From contig CM056551.1 of assembly GCA_029721515.1 (NCBI GenBank), forward strand, positions 23,918,437 through 23,982,436: a stretch of DNA of 64,000 bases. The letters are read 5' to 3'. The first letter of the stretch is position 1, and each line of letters starts with the position of its first letter. The DNA is from Synanceia verrucosa (Eukaryota > Chordata > Actinopteri > Perciformes > Synanceiidae). Positions 13,501 to 25,250 of the stretch are shown one piece after another. Under the pieces are notes generated by a model that did not search any database, was not told where the DNA came from, and saw only the letters and a program-made list of their open reading frames with translations. The translations under genes were made by a program, and so were the position numbers.

Positions 13501-16387
13501 CCTGCTCCTCACTCTTCTCTGTGAGCTCTACTGCTTTACTGTCCACCTGCTGAAGTGGTTCATCGGTCTGGTCTCTCTTCACCTCGTGCTTCACTTCCTC
13601 ATCCTCCATCTGTTTCTCTCTCAATTTAGTGTCCTGAATTGATTCATGTCTGACAGGCTGCTCTTCAGTCACCACAGAGAGCTGTATTTCTTCCCTCTCC
13701 TTTTCTGTCTCAGTAACTTTTTCTGCTTTCTCATCAAACGTTGCTGATTGTAAATCTTCAGTCCCACGTCCAATGCTGATCTCCTGTGTCTTTGGCTCCT
13801 CTTTCTTTGTCTTGTCCTTGTCTTCTTCTCTGACCACTCTTGTTAGACATCCTGTCAGGTCAAACTTACTCTGTGACCATATCATCCTCCCCTCCCTCTT
13901 GTCCTCCACTGACTCTGTTTGAACCTCCACTGTGGGAATTTCATCCTTCAAGGTAAACTTCTCCAGGTACCCATCTGTCTCCTCTGAATCTGACAAACGT
14001 CTCTTATAAGTCTTCTCAGATGCCACGCTCTCTGCCTCAGAGTGTTCCCCATCGCTCTTCCTCCTCTCACCTACAGCGTCTTCGTAAAGGTCTGAGTACA
14101 TGAAGGACATGGCGGTGGGCTCCTCCAGCAGAATGGGGTCAATGATCTTAGGGGGTCCAGGGGAGATAAAGATGGGCGTGAGGATGGTGTCTTCACTCCC
14201 AAACAACACTGAACCGTTCTCCTTCACAGTTCTCTGGCTTGCTCGTCTTGTTCTCATGCCATCGTCCGCCTCGTCGTCTTCTCTGCGTTGCATTGCATCA
14301 GCAGGAGCTCCTTCTCCATAGAAGACTTCGTCCAGGTGTTCTCCAACTATCTCCACATCCGTAACAAAGACAAATGAGTCCTCTGATACAGAGGGGGTGG
14401 CTGTGGCTGTCTCCTTAGCCTGCTTTTTCTCCTCTACTTGGGGTGTCGCAGCAGGCTGTTCTCCCTCCTCCTGCAGCGCTGGAGCTTGTTCCCCAGGAAC
14501 AACCACATCAACCAGTGTAAACTTCTCAAAGTAGTCTATGTCGCTGGGGCTCTCCTTCTGAGTGGGTGTTTGTCTGAGCTCTGTGTCCACTGGTGGCTGA
14601 GCAGAGTCTTGTGGTGAAGGCTGTGGGAAGATCATAATCAGTAAGTACATCGTACATGTTTAAAAATGCATTTTACTATACAAATATTCATTTCATGCAA
14701 ACAAAATACCTAATCATTAAAATCAATCAGATAGATCAGTAAATACCTCTTGATCCAGTATTTCCCCTTCTGGCAGGACATGGTTCTGTTGCAGTGTCCA
14801 GTCATGGTGGTTTCTGGACCTGATCTTTGGTGTCTGGTCCAAATAAGACAAATTGTCTTGCAAGTCTGTGCTCTCTTCCTCATCCACAGTGGGAAGTTTG
14901 GAGGGGACTCTGATGTTGAGAATCTCATAACCCTCTGAAATCAAACTAAACAGCTGCTGATCTTTATTTTTTATTTCCTCCAAGTCTGGCTCTGTTTGGG
15001 TTTTCTCCTGTTTGACATTTGGGAGAGACACTTCTGCCATCTCCGGTCTCTCCACTCCTAGGGCTGAAGCCGATCTTGAACTACCGGGTCGGCTCAGCCT
15101 GTCCCCCAGCTTGCTGCTCCTTCCAGACCTCGTCCTCCTTCGGACTATTTTGTCCTCGTCAAAGACGATGGTGATCTTTCCTGCGGCTCCAGAGCCCTCC
15201 ATGCTGTAGGCTTCAGAGATGGAGCTGGTCTCAGAGGCCCAGGGAGTAGAGCAGCGACTAGAGGCCGTCTCCCAAACAATACCGCTGTCCTCGCTCTGAA
15301 CTGTTACCATGGAGAACGATGGATCCACCACCAAGCACTGGAGTTTAGGCGTCACAGACTGGTCCTGCACAACCTCTCGCAGACTGGAGAGAGAAATAGA
15401 CAACGTTAGAGGAAGGAGAGCAGACTGTGCAATTAATGAGAAGAGAAAGCGCATGACTAAACAGTCTGCAAGAGGAGATTCTTTTGGCACAGCTCATAGC
15501 AATGCAAGCAGAGAACAAACCAATGAATCAAAACATATCTGAGCATGATGTGCCAGCATGGAAACCACCACCAATTCACATTTCACACCAACAGGCAGCT
15601 TAGCAAATCCAAGCTGAAAACACAATAATCAATACTCTCAAGATGATTACTTGAGAAGTGTAGATCTCCAGCATTAGACTAGGTGTCTGAACCAGGCTGT
15701 CAATGTGAGCGATGAGGTGAAAAAAAAATGATCAAATGCGCTCTGAGCCGTCCCTCCTGCTATCAATACAGCTCAGCCCCTGCAGGGTTACAGCAAGGTG
15801 ACGTCCTAAAGCGTCATTTGTGTAATATTAGAGAAGAGATGCCTGGCCTTCCCAGATCCATCCAACATATCAGTGTCTTCAACTATTCATGACATGGCAA
15901 GGATAACTAGAGTACCCAGCATGAAACATGAGAAATGAGATGTAAAATAAGGGATGGTGAATAACATCAAATATTAGAATAGAGCTGCCTGCAGTGCTGC
16001 ACTGACAATTCCTTGTATGAGCAAAGGAACAGACGATCGTTTGGTATATTATATAGTGCTGCTTTGTGCCACTGCCTTTGATAAGCTGGTCCAGTCACAC
16101 TCTCTCTTTCTTTTAGCTCTTTAAAGCTAAATATATTTGAACATAAGAAGCAAGACTTTTTTCACACTCCATTCAGTATATTTCATGGTAAGATCTCCCA
16201 GGAGAAAAGACACCAGTTTACACAAAGATAATAGTGCGCCACAACTGAGGAAGATCCGGCTTGTAAAGCACCTGTTTTGCAGTTCCTCCACCTCGTCTTC
16301 ATCGTCCTGGCTCATGGCCTCTGAAGCCTCACTCTGAAACTCCTGCAGCTCTGTCACCGCCGAGGCCAGGCTCTCATACTCTTCCAT
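5672..16387 (-). CDS. cmya5: Cardiomyopathy-associated protein 5 (myospryn), compact fish form
   Basis: Myospryn is a striated-muscle TRIM-like scaffold at costameres, Z-discs and SR junctions. Coding exons in transcript order: 16387-16272, 15383-14747, 14620-11810, 8894-8799, 8681-8463, 8365-8343, 8268-8144, 8061-7927, 7821-7675, 6934-6787, 6573-6458, 6372-6255, 6185-6009, 5918-5672. They total 5115 nt, or 1704 aa. The start ATG follows accaag and opens MEEYESLASA. The conserved N-terminal block DPSFSMVTVQSEDSGIVWET identifies the family. Exon 3 (937 aa) is Glu/Thr-rich and disordered and ends in a Cys/His knuckle (C1155, C1158, C1160, C1167, H1172, H1175). Then come a coiled coil (about 1189-1293), a COS-like segment (about 1294-1342), two FN3 domains (about 1343-1436 and 1437-1527) and a C-terminal SPRY (about 1528-1704; ELLPARGQYYWE, RVGSLLDYQRGCLSFY). 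Human CMYA5 is about 4069 aa, and the missing length is all from the disordered part. Confidence 0.93.
6604..6626. repeat. (CA)n microsatellite in a cmya5 intron
   Basis: A perfect CA run of about 11 units lies just upstream (in transcript sense) of the acceptor of the exon at 6573-6458. In the pre-mRNA it reads as a GU tract about 30 nt before that acceptor. Confidence 0.85.
7510..7560. repeat. (AAT)n microsatellite
   Basis: About 16 perfect AAT/ATA units in the cmya5 intron between the two FN3 domains (6935-7674). The rest of that 740-nt intron is AT-rich and shows no other feature. Confidence 0.9.
9694..9808. repeat. Degenerate ~30-bp tandem repeat
   Basis: About four imperfect copies of a unit built on gagaggc.aagtggtctg, then tt.gtactgggac. 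The copies differ by substitutions and small gaps. Unit length drifts between about 29 and 33 bp. Confidence 0.55.
10165..10372 (+). repeat. Dispersed teleost repeat (family not assigned)
   Basis: The words atccctcctctgtcgctctt and attataaagccctctgaggc, and the ending gatattgggctataaaaa then taaaatgact, recur in many teleost intergenic repeats. The copy is diverged and no target-site duplication was resolved. Confidence 0.5.
15384..16271 (-). other. cmya5: cmya5 intron 1
   Basis: This 0.9-kb intron separates the first coding exon from exon 2, with a split AG|T serine codon across the junction. No repeat, RNA gene or exon-like frame was seen in it. Confidence 0.7.
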
Positions 16388-17418
16388 CTTGGTGAGATCC
16401 TCCAGTATTTGCCTTTCCAGTCCCCAATTTTTTGGTATATTGTAGAGTCCACTAGAGGTTTTCAGCCACTCTGATTTTGTAAAATAGTTGGTCTGTCTGT
16501 TTGTGTCATTCTAAGTTGGGAGCAGTCCATCTGACTCAGCCAGGGACGGAAATAGACTGAGTGGGGGAATGAAAAGAGGGGAGTGGAGTTCAAGGGGAGC
16601 AGAGAAGGTAGATCTGACTGGGTGTAGAGTTTGTTCATTCACTTAAACTGAGAAGTAGTTAGAATTGGAACCTACCTTGAAAACATTGGTATAGATTTGG
16701 GAAAAGCATCATTTTGTGGTCTGTGCTAGTGGCTAAATGCTGGGGGAGGCAGTGTGACTTTAAGATAAAAATCCCCTTTGCTAAGTTAAATATAGCTGAA
16801 ACAGTAACCCCCTGGCCACCCCTGCTGCTGGTGGCAACATTAAACAGGGCCGCACACGTCTTGTAAGGTATCTACCACCTAGAAGTACTGGCACTATGCA
16901 AAAGTCGTAAACCTAAGGTGTAATAACATGTGAAACCACATAACAAAAATAATTAGTGCAATAGCTGCCAGAGGAATCTATCTTTTTATTATCTTTTTTA
17001 GGGCCTCACAAGCACCTCTAATATACTCTTCTATAGGTTCGGACTATCAGTTTGCATGTCAAGAGTCAGGACTGCGACAGACCTCCACCAGTTTCCTCTG
17101 GCGAAGGTTGCCATACATCATTTAAGAGTTATCATTATTATTATATGCTTAGGCATAATTTTCAATCTTCAAATTATAGAGTATGATCTAGACCTGTGCA
17201 ATATGTACAGTGTCTTGAGTTGGATTGGACCAGATCAATGGGATCAAGGTCATTAAATAGGATATTGTGTAAGGGGATGGTGTTTATTCTTTTTACGTCC
17301 CATGCCCCAGAAGAAATGACCTCAAATCCAAATATGAACCAAGTAGAACCAAGAATTCAACAGGCTTCATACAGAGTTCCAAAAATATGAAGTGAAAACA
17401 ATCATACATCTTCAGAGA
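16388..17418 (-). other. cmya5 upstream region, tent2 downstream flank
   Basis: The two minus-strand genes follow each other here. The bases next to 16388 should hold the cmya5 5' UTR or promoter, but no TATA box or CpG cluster was recognised. Nothing else was seen. Confidence 0.45.
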
Positions 17419-18487
17419 TTTATTTTTTTACATAGTCATTTAAAAGTCAGTAATGTACAAAAGGGTTTAAGAAAAATATAAACCCAAGAAAAAAAAATAA
17501 AAGTCACACTGAAGTGTAAATAATTTAAATAGCATATACAGTTAAGTGAACAGAAAATCAATAACATCAGGTTTTGTCCAAGAAGATACTGAATTAAAAT
17601 GACAAAGCAAAGGCCTGATGTCTGTCTAAGAGAAATAATGTACATCAGGGGTAATGATAAAGGAGTGACTCCATTCAGTCTGGCCTCTTCACAGCCCTAA
17701 TGATCATCCAAGATTCACTTAACTAACTTAAACATCACTTAGTACAGTTTCAGAGTTCAGAAACAATTACATACATATGATGATAATGAAAATGAGAGGG
17801 CATGTAATGCAGCTGTAGAAAAAAAAAAAGTGTTTTTATGGTATTTAAACCCACAGTAGTTTCACCACTGTCCTAGAAAAATAGAAAAAAAAGGCTCTGA
17901 TGTTACAACTTGGTCCAGACAGGCTGAAGACAATATACTGTATAAACTGCACATACATCATTGTGGCAGAAGCATAGCATCTTCCTGAGACAGTGCAGTA
18001 TGCATCTAGAAATGGAGATCAGATCTATTTAAGCTAGCTTCAGATATGGGCAGGATGCAGGTATTATTATCTTTCCATACTTTCTCAGTATACTTAACTT
18101 GAAAAGTAAGTGTACAAAAAGATGGCCGTGTAGCAGCCATAACTAATAACACTGACCATTATTATCCTGCTTCAGTGCAGCCTCTCTGTGACCTCACTGG
18201 TGTCACGCCACAGATGCTGTATTTTTATTGTAATTTCCAAACATTTTTGCAACACCTGCAAAGCATTTGAAAATGAGTGCAGTATTTTCAACAAATACTG
18301 TAACAGAAAATACAGTATGTAACGGATACCAAGGCAGCCAGAGCATCCACAGTCATCGTCTTCTTTCTGTGAGGTGCAGAGGCACATCCCAAAATTCCCG
18401 TTGGTTTATCTTATCTAAGGCCTCCCTTTCTGGAGACAGGTCTTGAGGTAGAAGACTCACATCCAGTCATCTAAATAGAGGAACCCC
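17419..18487 (-). other. tent2: Probable tent2 3' UTR
   Basis: The first good minus-strand AATAAA after the tent2 stop lies at 17424-17419 and gives a 3' UTR of about 1.07 kb. The stretch is AT-rich and non-coding in all frames. Confidence 0.55.
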
Positions 18488-21400
18488 TTATCTCCTGGAT
18501 GACTCCTTATTCATGATCGCTCTGACTGGGAGGATCGAGTTCAGGTCCTTCTGGTCCTGTAGTATCCGGTATGACTGCAGACACAAGGAGATGAAAGGCA
18601 TGAGGTTTATGAATAACTCATGGCTGTCCCACAAGGGCTTGGAGGAAGAGAGAATAGTTATCAGGACTGGCATGTACCGTGGCAAACTCTGCTTTAATGG
18701 CATCAAACTTGATCTTCTCATGGACTGCCCTGGCGACGTTGTTTCTTTCAAATGGCTCTGAAATCCAAAGCATTGCTGTAACTCACTTGTTATGTAGTGT
18801 TACAGAGACATTTCTTACATTCAGGCTCCAATTACTAATAAGTGGAGGTGGCAGTGGCATGTTATGAAATTTACCTTCTACACATATGTATTTGTTTCTC
18901 CACATGTGAGAATTGTTCTTGGGAAAAGCTTTGGCCTCTCGAACAGAGATCACCAGTTTATCCCACCTGTAAAAGACAGAAAAACAAAAGCAAGGGGATC
19001 ATTTAGTGCTTATTGGTTATTAATTATTACCAGACTGAAAATAAACAAAATGGCCAATGACCAGTGGCTTTACAAATTTTAACTATCAACTGCAAAATAT
19101 GCACTCTTTACTGTAAACAAGTTGAAGTTTTTCAGATTGTCTACCTTCCAGGCTGAGTTGGTTCAAGTTTAATTTAGTGCAGCATAAAAACAGACGATTG
19201 TATGTGGACATATACATATAGCATTCTTATTTTGTTAAAGATGGAAATGTGATAAGCACAGTTTTACAAACTCATTATTATTGAACATTTTAATGCATCT
19301 TAGACTTGTGAGTCAATAAATGAAAGTGACTTCATGTTGACAGTGACATATTTCAGTGTTCTGCAAGAAAAATTTGATAGCTTATTGATAGGAGTTGAAA
19401 TGGCTCGGAAAATGTGCTCCTCACACGTAAAACAGCAGTAACTTGCAACAGCACATGAATTTGTATGTGGTGCTAAATCGAATAAATGAAATCTGCATGT
19501 CTGTGTGGTGAGCTTCAGTTCACCCTTGCCACTGTGGCGTGGCACCCTACCAAATGTACTGCAAACACAGGGATCACGGTATGACATGTCAGTGCTGTGT
19601 AAGGCCAAAGGTCACACCTGCTCCTGCTCCTCACCCAGAAACATGAAACTAGAGAAGAGGATGCAGGCTAGAGGAAGGAGAGAAGAGAGGGAGGACTGGA
19701 GAAGGAGACGAACTTGGCGAGAGGAGCAGGGGATGAGGAATGGGAGCAAGAAAATGAGCAGGCAAGAGAACCATGGGTGCATCTGAAACTCTACACTCAG
19801 TCATAAGATAAGATAAACCTTTATTCCTCCCACCGACGGGGAAATTTATGTGATGTGCTTTGGAGATACCTGAACTCTGTAGCATAGTACTTGAGAAAGC
19901 CCAGAAGAAGCTCTCCCAGAGAGGACTGGTTTCTTGAGATGTAGGAGGGGATGTTTTTGGATCTCTCTGGAACCATGTCAATGTCTATGAGGGCATGAAA
20001 ACACTCCTGAAATTCAAGGCACAGGACAAAAACACATCAACTTGGCACCTTTTTGATTTCTTTGTGACATATGATATCAAGTCAGTGAGACAAAAACAAC
20101 AGTGAGACTTACTGGGTAGTCCCTCTGTAGAGAGGGAAGGACAGGTTCTTTGAGGGCTGTAAAGAAAATAACACATTAGATGAGATTCACAATAAGTCAA
20201 ATGGGAACAAAAAAAGATTGTGTCTGTGTGTGACTGTACAGACTCTGGAGGTAGTGCAGCACCATCAGCACGAGCGTGTAGCTGCTCAACGTCCCTTTGC
20301 TGGCATCGTTGATTTGATTGTGTTGTGCCCATTTCTTGACAACAAGAATGATGGGTCTTATCCTGAAATCAGCTGAGAGGGACCACAACAACATTTTCAG
20401 AGTTCCTTTCAAGCATCTAATGCGCTGCTTGTGGCTGGACGAATAATCAGACGGGAATTTTGAAAAGCCGGTGCAATAAAAATCAAGAATGTATTGACTT
20501 TCTCACCCACCATAGGCATAACTCCTCAGAAGGAATGTGTTTCTGATGCCCACAGTGTTGTTGACGTTCAGATCAAACTCCAGATCACTAAGGAGGGTAG
20601 GAGTGGTAAAACAGGCTTATCAACACGTCTTTCTTGACTTAAAAAAACAAGAACAGAAAAGGCTGAAACAGCTGTTTTGCTCCTACCTGCCTTTGTCTTT
20701 GAACCGGAGGATTGGCACTTTTGCTCTGATCAGCTGCGGCTTCTCTACATATGCTATGAATCAAAACAAACACCACGTTGTTTATGGTTGTCTTATGTTT
20801 AATTTCATGCACTCTTGAAACTTTTTTTCCACTGGGTAAACAGCTCCCCTTAGTGGAATCTGGGGGGATAAAATATGGAAAATATACAAACAAAATCCCA
20901 GTGTAAGAGCTGTATGATTAGTTTCATTATTTCATCATTTATTATTATTTTTTGTTGCTTGTTTATTATTTTCATTGACACTAGGGGCACCAGACCGAGC
21001 ACACATAGGGGGGTGGAGAATCAGGGTGAGGCGATGTGCCACGAGAGGAAAATGGTTTTTAGCGCTGCAAGAGAGAGGCAGCAGGGAATCATGTATGTTT
21101 GTTTTAAACTGGAAATTAAATCAATCCAAACGTGAATCATGACTGGACATTGGATTTCTTGCCTGAGTACACTCTAACTGGAATGGCGCATCAGTGGCCT
21201 CAGATGTGAGTTTATTTTTGTTAGAGCACACTGATTATTTTTGTTGAAAAATAGCCACAATACCCAGTATGTCTAGTTTTGATTTGTAAAACTAGTTTGG
21301 TATGACTGTACATGCATATGAGCCAAGATCTTCTCTAATGTTAGATCTGTGTTGTAATAAACTTGTCTGGTACTAGAAAAAACAATGCAGCATTAGAATC

Positions 21401-22728
21401 CTTCTCATGGGAGCTACTTGGTGTGTGGATCTATTTGTTTCAACTCTGGAATAGGTTAATCGTGAATATATTATTCTAAAGTGGTTTGTTACTCACGCAG
21501 TGACTTGAACAACCTTTGTAGGACAGAGAGTACATGAATAGGATCAGGTCTTTTCTGAAACAGAAAAAAAACATGCAGGTGTAAAAGCAGAAGTGGTATC
21601 TATGACTACAGAAACAGCACAGACGCAGAGAAAGTACGCACATTTCCCTTGAGGACCAAACACATATCAGCATCGCTGCTCCGGCATCCCAATCCATTCA
21701 TAGAAGATCCAGTCAAGTAAAGCCGTGCCCCTGAGAGGAAAGCACTCAGTTAAAAGAGATTAAAGAGAGTTAAAACAGAGAGTGTGACTATGCATTTCAT
21801 ACACACCTTCATAGACGCTCTGTATGTCTTTCTGCAGCCGAGTTCGGCAAATCTCTTTCCAGGCCAAATCGGAAGTTTGCTGCTGGCAGGCCTCAAACAG
21901 CTCCACCATCTGACCACTTAACTGAGGGCAAAGTGTACACTGACGAAACCAAGCGAACCAGCATGCACACACAGTCAGACTTGATGTAGGTACATCAGCT
22001 GCAGGCCCTTTGAATATACCTTGTTGTTAGAGTAGGCTTGCAGGACGTTGGAGCTTTCAGGGACAGCAGTAACCTGAGGCTGGATGTGGGCGTGTGGGCT
22101 GGGATGAGAGTGATCTAAATCAGCAAAGGATGATCTTGATGACCTTGCCACCACTGGGTCAGGACAAACAGGGGGACGGGGCTGAATTAAACGGGGGTCA
22201 AGGCGTTGGCGCTTCACAACATGGGGCCTTAAGTCATCATTTTGCCTCCTGGAAGACACACAATGACAAGGAAACGTGAAAAGTCAAGTTAAAGCAAATG
22301 AAAGTGTGGCGAGTTTGAGGAAATGAAACATTGATTAATTAGGCATAAATAAGATGGTTAAATTACATACTTGCACCCAATGGTAATAGATGGGGTGTGA
22401 CAAGGAAGGACTGGAGGACGGACTGGGGATACTGGTCTGGGCTTCCATTCATATGAAGGAAGCCTCTCTTGTTCAGGAACATAGAAGCTATCAAACACAT
22501 ACACATATTAAGCTACTGCACATGACGCTCAATCGCCCAATTTACTAATGATTAGTCACACTGCTAATGTCTAGTACACCAGAACAGTCACTTTCTTCGT
22601 CAGACTCACTTGTAGACACCAGCCAGGCTTTGATGGTTGTAATCAAAGCGCCGGGGTACAGGGGGTGATGGGTACAGACCGTCATGGTAATCTGTCCGTC
22701 CCGTCGTTGGGTAGCTGCGGTGGAACAT
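18488..22728 (-). CDS. tent2: Terminal nucleotidyltransferase 2 (poly(A) polymerase GLD-2)
   Basis: This cytoplasmic non-canonical poly(A) polymerase extends tails of selected mRNAs and adds single A to some miRNAs, usually with RNA-binding partners since it lacks an RRM. Coding exons in order: 22728-22610, 22487-22371, 22248-22020, 21921-21807, 21730-21642, 21554-21497, 20753-20687, 20587-20511, 20372-20244, 20156-20113, 20006-19870, 18966-18875, 18757-18678, 18574-18488. They total 1440 nt, or 479 aa (human 484). The N-terminus is disordered with a basic VVKRQRLDPR patch. The nucleotidyltransferase motif GSSMNGLGCRSSDAD gives D213 and D215, and LEFDLNVNN gives the third carboxylate, D270. 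The PAP-associated core shows KKWAQHNQINDASKGTLSSY and SLGELLLGFLKYYATEF. The end DLNSILPVRA is typical of GLD-2. All catalytic residues are present. The donor after 20244 (gtctgt) is weak. Confidence 0.95.
18967..19869 (-). other. tent2: tent2 intron 11
   Basis: This 0.9-kb intron lies between the YYATEF exon and the next exon (RWDKLV). It contains a SINE-tail-like fragment at 19804-19850 and a purine-rich patch near 19650-19760. No coding signal was seen. Confidence 0.65.
19804..19850 (-). repeat. SINE/LINE tail fragment
   Basis: The text agataagataaacctttatt, followed by a GC patch and ggggaaattta, matches the tail common to teleost SINEs. No head is preserved. Confidence 0.4.
20754..21496 (-). 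other. tent2: tent2 intron 6
   Basis: A 0.74-kb intron between the exon ending LQRLFKSL and the exon for YVEKPQLIRA. It is AT-rich, and no repeat or RNA gene was recognised. Confidence 0.65.
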
Positions 22729-23170
22729 GCTGCAGTTTCTCACAGAGCTCCAGCATTAACTCCTCTGATTTCTTTGACGAAAAACAACACAGCTGGTAAC
22801 GTTCGTGTCTGCCGCTGAACTCAAGTCATAACCCAACAGGACAGGTGATGCCACCAAATCCTAGCGAAGAAACCGAAACTTACGGGCACTGGGACAGTAT
22901 GACGAGCTAAATGACGTTAGCTTAAACGTCGTTAAGCAGCGCCTAGCATGCTAATTCAAAAGTTGCAAGCGATATTATGGCTCGCTAGTTGGATTTAATC
23001 AGTTTCTCTGTAGAGTGTGTCTATATTAGTAATGTGTCGTCCCGTGTCGAGGCTTCCAAGATGTTTTTGTGAAACGCGTATCAACCACAGACTGTATCGA
23101 CGAGGCTAGTATTGATGACGTACGTGGTGACGTGCTAAGCCTCGCGAGCTGACCGTACCACGTGACTGCT
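22729..23170 (-). promoter_or_regulatory. Candidate tent2 promoter / 5' UTR region
   Basis: CpG dinucleotides are denser here than in the flanks. It holds two CRE-like cores, TGACGTACGT at 23116-23125 and TGACGT at 23128-23133, and an E-box ccacgtgac at 23158-23166. A patch of GTTAGC/GCTAA words lies at 22906-22954. The position, just upstream of the tent2 ATG, fits a TATA-less promoter. The transcription start is not known, and part of this region is probably 5' UTR. Confidence 0.5.
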
Positions 23171-23830
23171 TCAGGAACCGGTTCGCAGGTTTGACGTGCG
23201 GTTCAGAATATAAGAGACAGCGATACTGGACTCTCCCCTCAGTACTTGTAGATTTTTGCCTGCGGTACATTTGTTTGCGATCGCACAAGCACATTCTCAT
23301 TTCTTTCTATAGTCATTATTACAAATGTCCTGCCATCTGTCCCTGCTATCAGAATAAACAGACCAATGTTTCCCAAACTTTTTTTTTTTTTATCTTGTCT
23401 ACTCCCTTAGCCTTTTTCTCATACCACAAGTACCCCCTCATTCAAATGTGTTAATGATTCTCCAAAAATAGAAGGTCACACCACTGATTAATAAATAAAA
23501 ATCATTTTATTTAATCGTTATTGTTTAACTAAGTAATCTGGCTGTCTTATTTTTATTTGTCCACTTGATGGCGCAGTACAGCAAATGAAGCGCCATGAAG
23601 CTTCGATCCATGTGTGACGCAATTGGATGGAACGTTTCAGTGCTTCATGAGGCTTATGTTGCCATCACTACTCTGTATAGCCTAAATGTGTCACTAAATG
23701 TTAAGAGTGTTCACTCCAAAACTGAACTCCGTAACACCAAATTGCATCTAAACAAACCTGAGGGTGCTATTTCCCCGAGTACATACTTCCGCATTGATAC
23801 CATGACGTAACGAATCCTGATTTAAAGGAG

Positions 23831-23833
<3 letters not shown>

Positions 23834-23870
<37 letters not shown>

Positions 23871-23892
23871 TATATATATATATATATAGATA
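23834..23892. repeat. (TA)n microsatellite
   Basis: Nearly perfect TA dinucleotides interrupted by two G bases. Confidence 0.9.
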
Positions 23893-23895
23893 TGC

Positions 23896-24690
23896 CAGTT
23901 AAAGGGAAAGTCCACCCAAGACCAAAAAAATAAAAGTTTAGAATATATTGTGCTCAGTGAATTGTGAACATATATATATAGTAGTTCATAAAAACACTAC
24001 ATTAAGACTTGAACTGGTCTTTGAATGTGTTTATGTTGATACAACATGCATATATTCTAAATTCCTCTATATTCTAAAGTCCACCATGGCATATCAATGA
24101 TTAGATTACAAGACTGATGAAAAAACAATAGGACTGATATTTCTGCCACTAAATTGCTACTCTTATCATTATCTTTGTGTCTCTGCAAGCCACTGTGTCC
24201 ATCATCGCGCCACTGAACTCCATACAGGCTACCCGAGCACCTGGATCGTATATGAGTCTTTAGAGTCTCTGGTTACAGCTCTGGGTTATTATAGATATGA
24301 ATGTCTTAAGCCATGATATATGAACAGTTTTAAATTGACTGTTGGTCTCCGTCAAATTTATTCCCTTCCATTGCAGAGGTTCAAAATTAAATGTGGCCCC
24401 AAAATAACTTCTGACTCGGATATAACCAGTTATATATTTAAAAAATAGCCCTAAAATAAATCCTAAAACAGAGACCCGGACAAGAGAATGTGAAGGCTCT
24501 AAAAGAATAAAATAAATGATAAGGAAAGTAAGAAATAACAAGGTCAAGCAATATACATTAGGGTGCATGTTGCTAATTACACTGGATTTGCAGGCTGGCG
24601 AAGGCAGTTGTCTATTGACAGACAATAGCCCAAAATCATGGAGCATGAACTGTGTTATTTATTTGGATGTTCATTGAATTGTGTTATATT
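23896..24690. repeat. Possible interspersed repeat
   Basis: The opening words aaagggaaagtccacccaag resemble the start of a widespread teleost repeat (TTAAAG..AGT.CACCC). A second ttaaaggga word occurs near 24690. Borders and family are guesses. Confidence 0.3.
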
Positions 24691-24724
24691 AAAGGGAACA
24701 GACCTGCTCACTGGGCATGATAAT

Positions 24725-24741
24725 ACAACAACAACAACAAC

Positions 24742-24774
<33 letters not shown>
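24725..24774. repeat. Compound (CAA)n(TAA)n microsatellite
   Basis: About seven CAA-type units pass directly into about nine TAA units. Confidence 0.9.
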
Positions 24775-24775
<1 letters not shown>

Positions 24776-25250
24776 CTCCTTGTAGATTCAGAACATGTTT
24801 CAGTTTTGGAATAACATTTTCTTTGAGCACTTGGTGAGTAAGCCACTTCCCAATAAACTTCTTATAAAACAATAAAGCATCAAATGGCATCAGTCCCTTG
24901 AGCGCCGAGTGACGTAACTGCGGAGGACGGTGTCATGACGTAGGCAGTTCAATGCTGACAGTGATCTGAGTGGGAGGGAGGCGGATGCAGCAGCCAGATG
25001 TGGAGCGGTTTGGGGGGCGGGGTACTCATAGGGGTCCGTGGATAGGCTTAGATCAATAAAGCACATCCACAGCGGAGAATCTGCAGGATATTTTAATCTA
25101 TGCAAATCCCTCAGCGTTGATAAGGAGTGCATGCATGTGTCACGTGAATCAGTAACAAATACATGCAAAAGTCGATGTTGCATAAGCACAAGTTACTGGT
25201 TTAGTCCCAGAACCACATCAGAAATGGGCTTTATTAAAGAGACGCACTGG

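Larger units (their letters stand above)
23171..25250. other. Divergent intergenic region between tent2 and homer1
   Basis: This is the head-to-head gap. It contains a (TA)n tract (23834-23892), a probable interspersed repeat starting near 23896 with ttaaagggaaagtccaccca, and a compound CAA/TAA microsatellite (24725-24774). No gene was seen. Open frames here are AT-rich and unsupported. Confidence 0.55.

Noticed and set aside
24260..24646. 128-aa open frame on the minus strand
   Set aside because: AT-rich composition, no recognisable domain, and it overlaps a probable interspersed repeat between tent2 and homer1.
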